In this document: one piece after another, positions 63,201 to 64,000 of the stretch | How positions within the stretch are numbered: position 1 is the stretch's first letter | How the letters are laid out: each line of letters opens with the position of its first letter | Source of the DNA: Pterobdella sp. o SKG-2022 | Lineage: Eukaryota; Annelida; Clitellata; Hirudinida; Piscicolidae | Direction: 5' to 3' | Assembly (NCBI GenBank): GCA_964035795.1 | Contig: OZ038320.1 | Coordinates: forward strand, 26,915,705 to 26,979,704 | DNA length: 64,000 nucleotides | Made by a program: the position numbers and the translations under genes | The notes under the pieces: generated by a model | Database searches by the model: none | What the model was told of the DNA's origin: nothing | What the model saw: the letters and a program-made list of their open reading frames with translations, nothing else

Positions 63201-63970
63201 TAAAGCCCCATAGCGAGGATAAAGTTATAACCATCATTGATACACTAACTTGACAGCTTCGTTGACTGACCCGCTGGCATGACCAGACAAAGCATCATGG
63301 AGGTTTCTGATGAAGTAGTCTCGATAATCGTCAGGCAAGGACATGAAAGTCCCACCCATCACTATGAACTCAACCTTGTCTACACTGTGACCCAGTTGCT
63401 TCAGCTTTCAATTAATTGGAGTTTGAATTATACAGCTCAATTTTAAATTAACTGGTCAAAAACTCTTTCAATATAATCATCTTTTCTGTACTATATTTTA
63501 TTAATAAATGTGATAATAAACTTATTCTTATATTATATTTCACTTCAACATAATTAAATGACTAAATAATAATTTATCATATAATCAATCGATCACCCTG
63601 TTACAAAGCAAAAAACCTTATAACAATTTACGTAATAGACTATATAATTATGCTGTTACAAATCAAAAGACCTGGTCAATTCGATGCCTGGTTTGTATGA
63701 AAGGGTCGTACCTCGCTCTGATGGCTCTCATAGAGGTGGGCTGTGTAGTAACACCATAATATAAGGTCAAATTATGAAAAGCTTTGTGAAATTAAACAAA
63801 TTTTGAAAACAGTGACTTTATGTTGAATATTTATTTTGAAGACATGAAATCGTGAAAATGGTTGAAACATTATTAAAATAGCTAAAATATTAGGAAATGA
63901 TCCCACCTCGTAACCAGTGTATGACTGGGTGCTGTATTCAAAGTCTGAATCTGGTCCTCCAGGACAATAA
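60248..63970 (-). CDS. ELP3: Elongator complex catalytic subunit ELP3 (5' end outside window)
   Basis: Radical-SAM/acetyltransferase enzyme of Elongator that makes the carboxymethyl precursor on wobble uridine 34 of tRNAs. Thirteen exons seen: 63970-63907, 63740-63672, 63404-63250, 62999-62919, 62768-62688, 62530-62407, 62107-62035, 61893-61773, 61545-61389, 61034-60902, 60795-60650, 60576-60495, 60324-60248, giving about 453 residues. The first roughly 110 residues, with most of the iron-sulfur cysteine motif, lie beyond 64000. Landmarks: [120 protein letters not shown] and the acetyl-CoA loop [17 protein letters not shown], then [16 protein letters not shown]. The junction 60902/60795 is uncertain. 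It implies an insertion of about 17-20 residues before [14 protein letters not shown] compared with vertebrate ELP3. Confidence 0.94.
61122..61145. repeat. (GAT)n microsatellite in an ELP3 intron
   Basis: About eight gat/gatgat trinucleotides in a row. Ordinary simple repeat. Confidence 0.8.
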
Positions 63971-64000
63971 CTGTTATATTGTCATGATCATCAATCTTTA

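Overview
The window is intron-rich, AT-rich animal nuclear DNA. Coding exons are short, split at all three phases and bounded by GT..AG. Long AT-rich introns, non-LTR retrotransposon fragments and a block of interstitial TTAGGG repeats lie between them. The lineage cannot be fixed from sequence alone. TTAGGG rather than TTAGG or TTAGGC, together with the gene content, suits an invertebrate that is neither a typical arthropod nor a nematode. No viral gene, CRISPR array, rRNA or convincing tRNA was found. Because exons are short, almost every gene had to be assembled by hand from exon fragments whose splice phases agree; exon lists are given in the entries.

Layout. 1-310: decayed LINE endonuclease. 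355-7181 (+): 3' part of a C-type lectin domain gene. 8673-11939 (-): DDX18/Has1-type DEAD-box helicase. 12.3-14.5 kb: TTAGGG array, GTTC/GTTT-rich low-complexity DNA and a 536-bp tandem duplication. 14.64-15.9 kb: reverse transcriptase relic and an LTR-like segment. 16497-18251 (-): COQ4. 18496-18699 and 18950-19060 (-): two tandem OST4 microprotein genes. 19711-24578 (+): WIPI/Atg18. 26812-30642 (-): epsin. 31001-32296 (-): RPB9/POLR2I. 32418-32764 (-): a possible 45-residue gene. 33923-46865 (+): Par-1/MARK kinase. 50727-59796 (+): a large secreted protein with seven VWA and four EGF domains. 60248 to the window edge (-): ELP3, missing its 5' exons.

Most genes are housekeeping: ribosome biogenesis (DDX18), coenzyme Q assembly (COQ4), N-glycosylation (OST4), autophagy (WIPI), clathrin endocytosis (epsin), transcription (RPB9), cell polarity (MARK) and tRNA wobble modification (ELP3). 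They are not a pathway cluster. Two same-strand runs (OST4-OST4-COQ4 and microgene-RPB9-epsin) are packed at 122-450 bp spacing. COQ4 has an acceptor-like CAG directly before its ATG, so trans-spliced polycistrons are worth testing. The most unusual item is the multi-VWA/EGF protein, in which metal-binding (MIDAS) motifs are intact in only two of seven VWA domains. The tandem OST4 pair is the second most interesting item.
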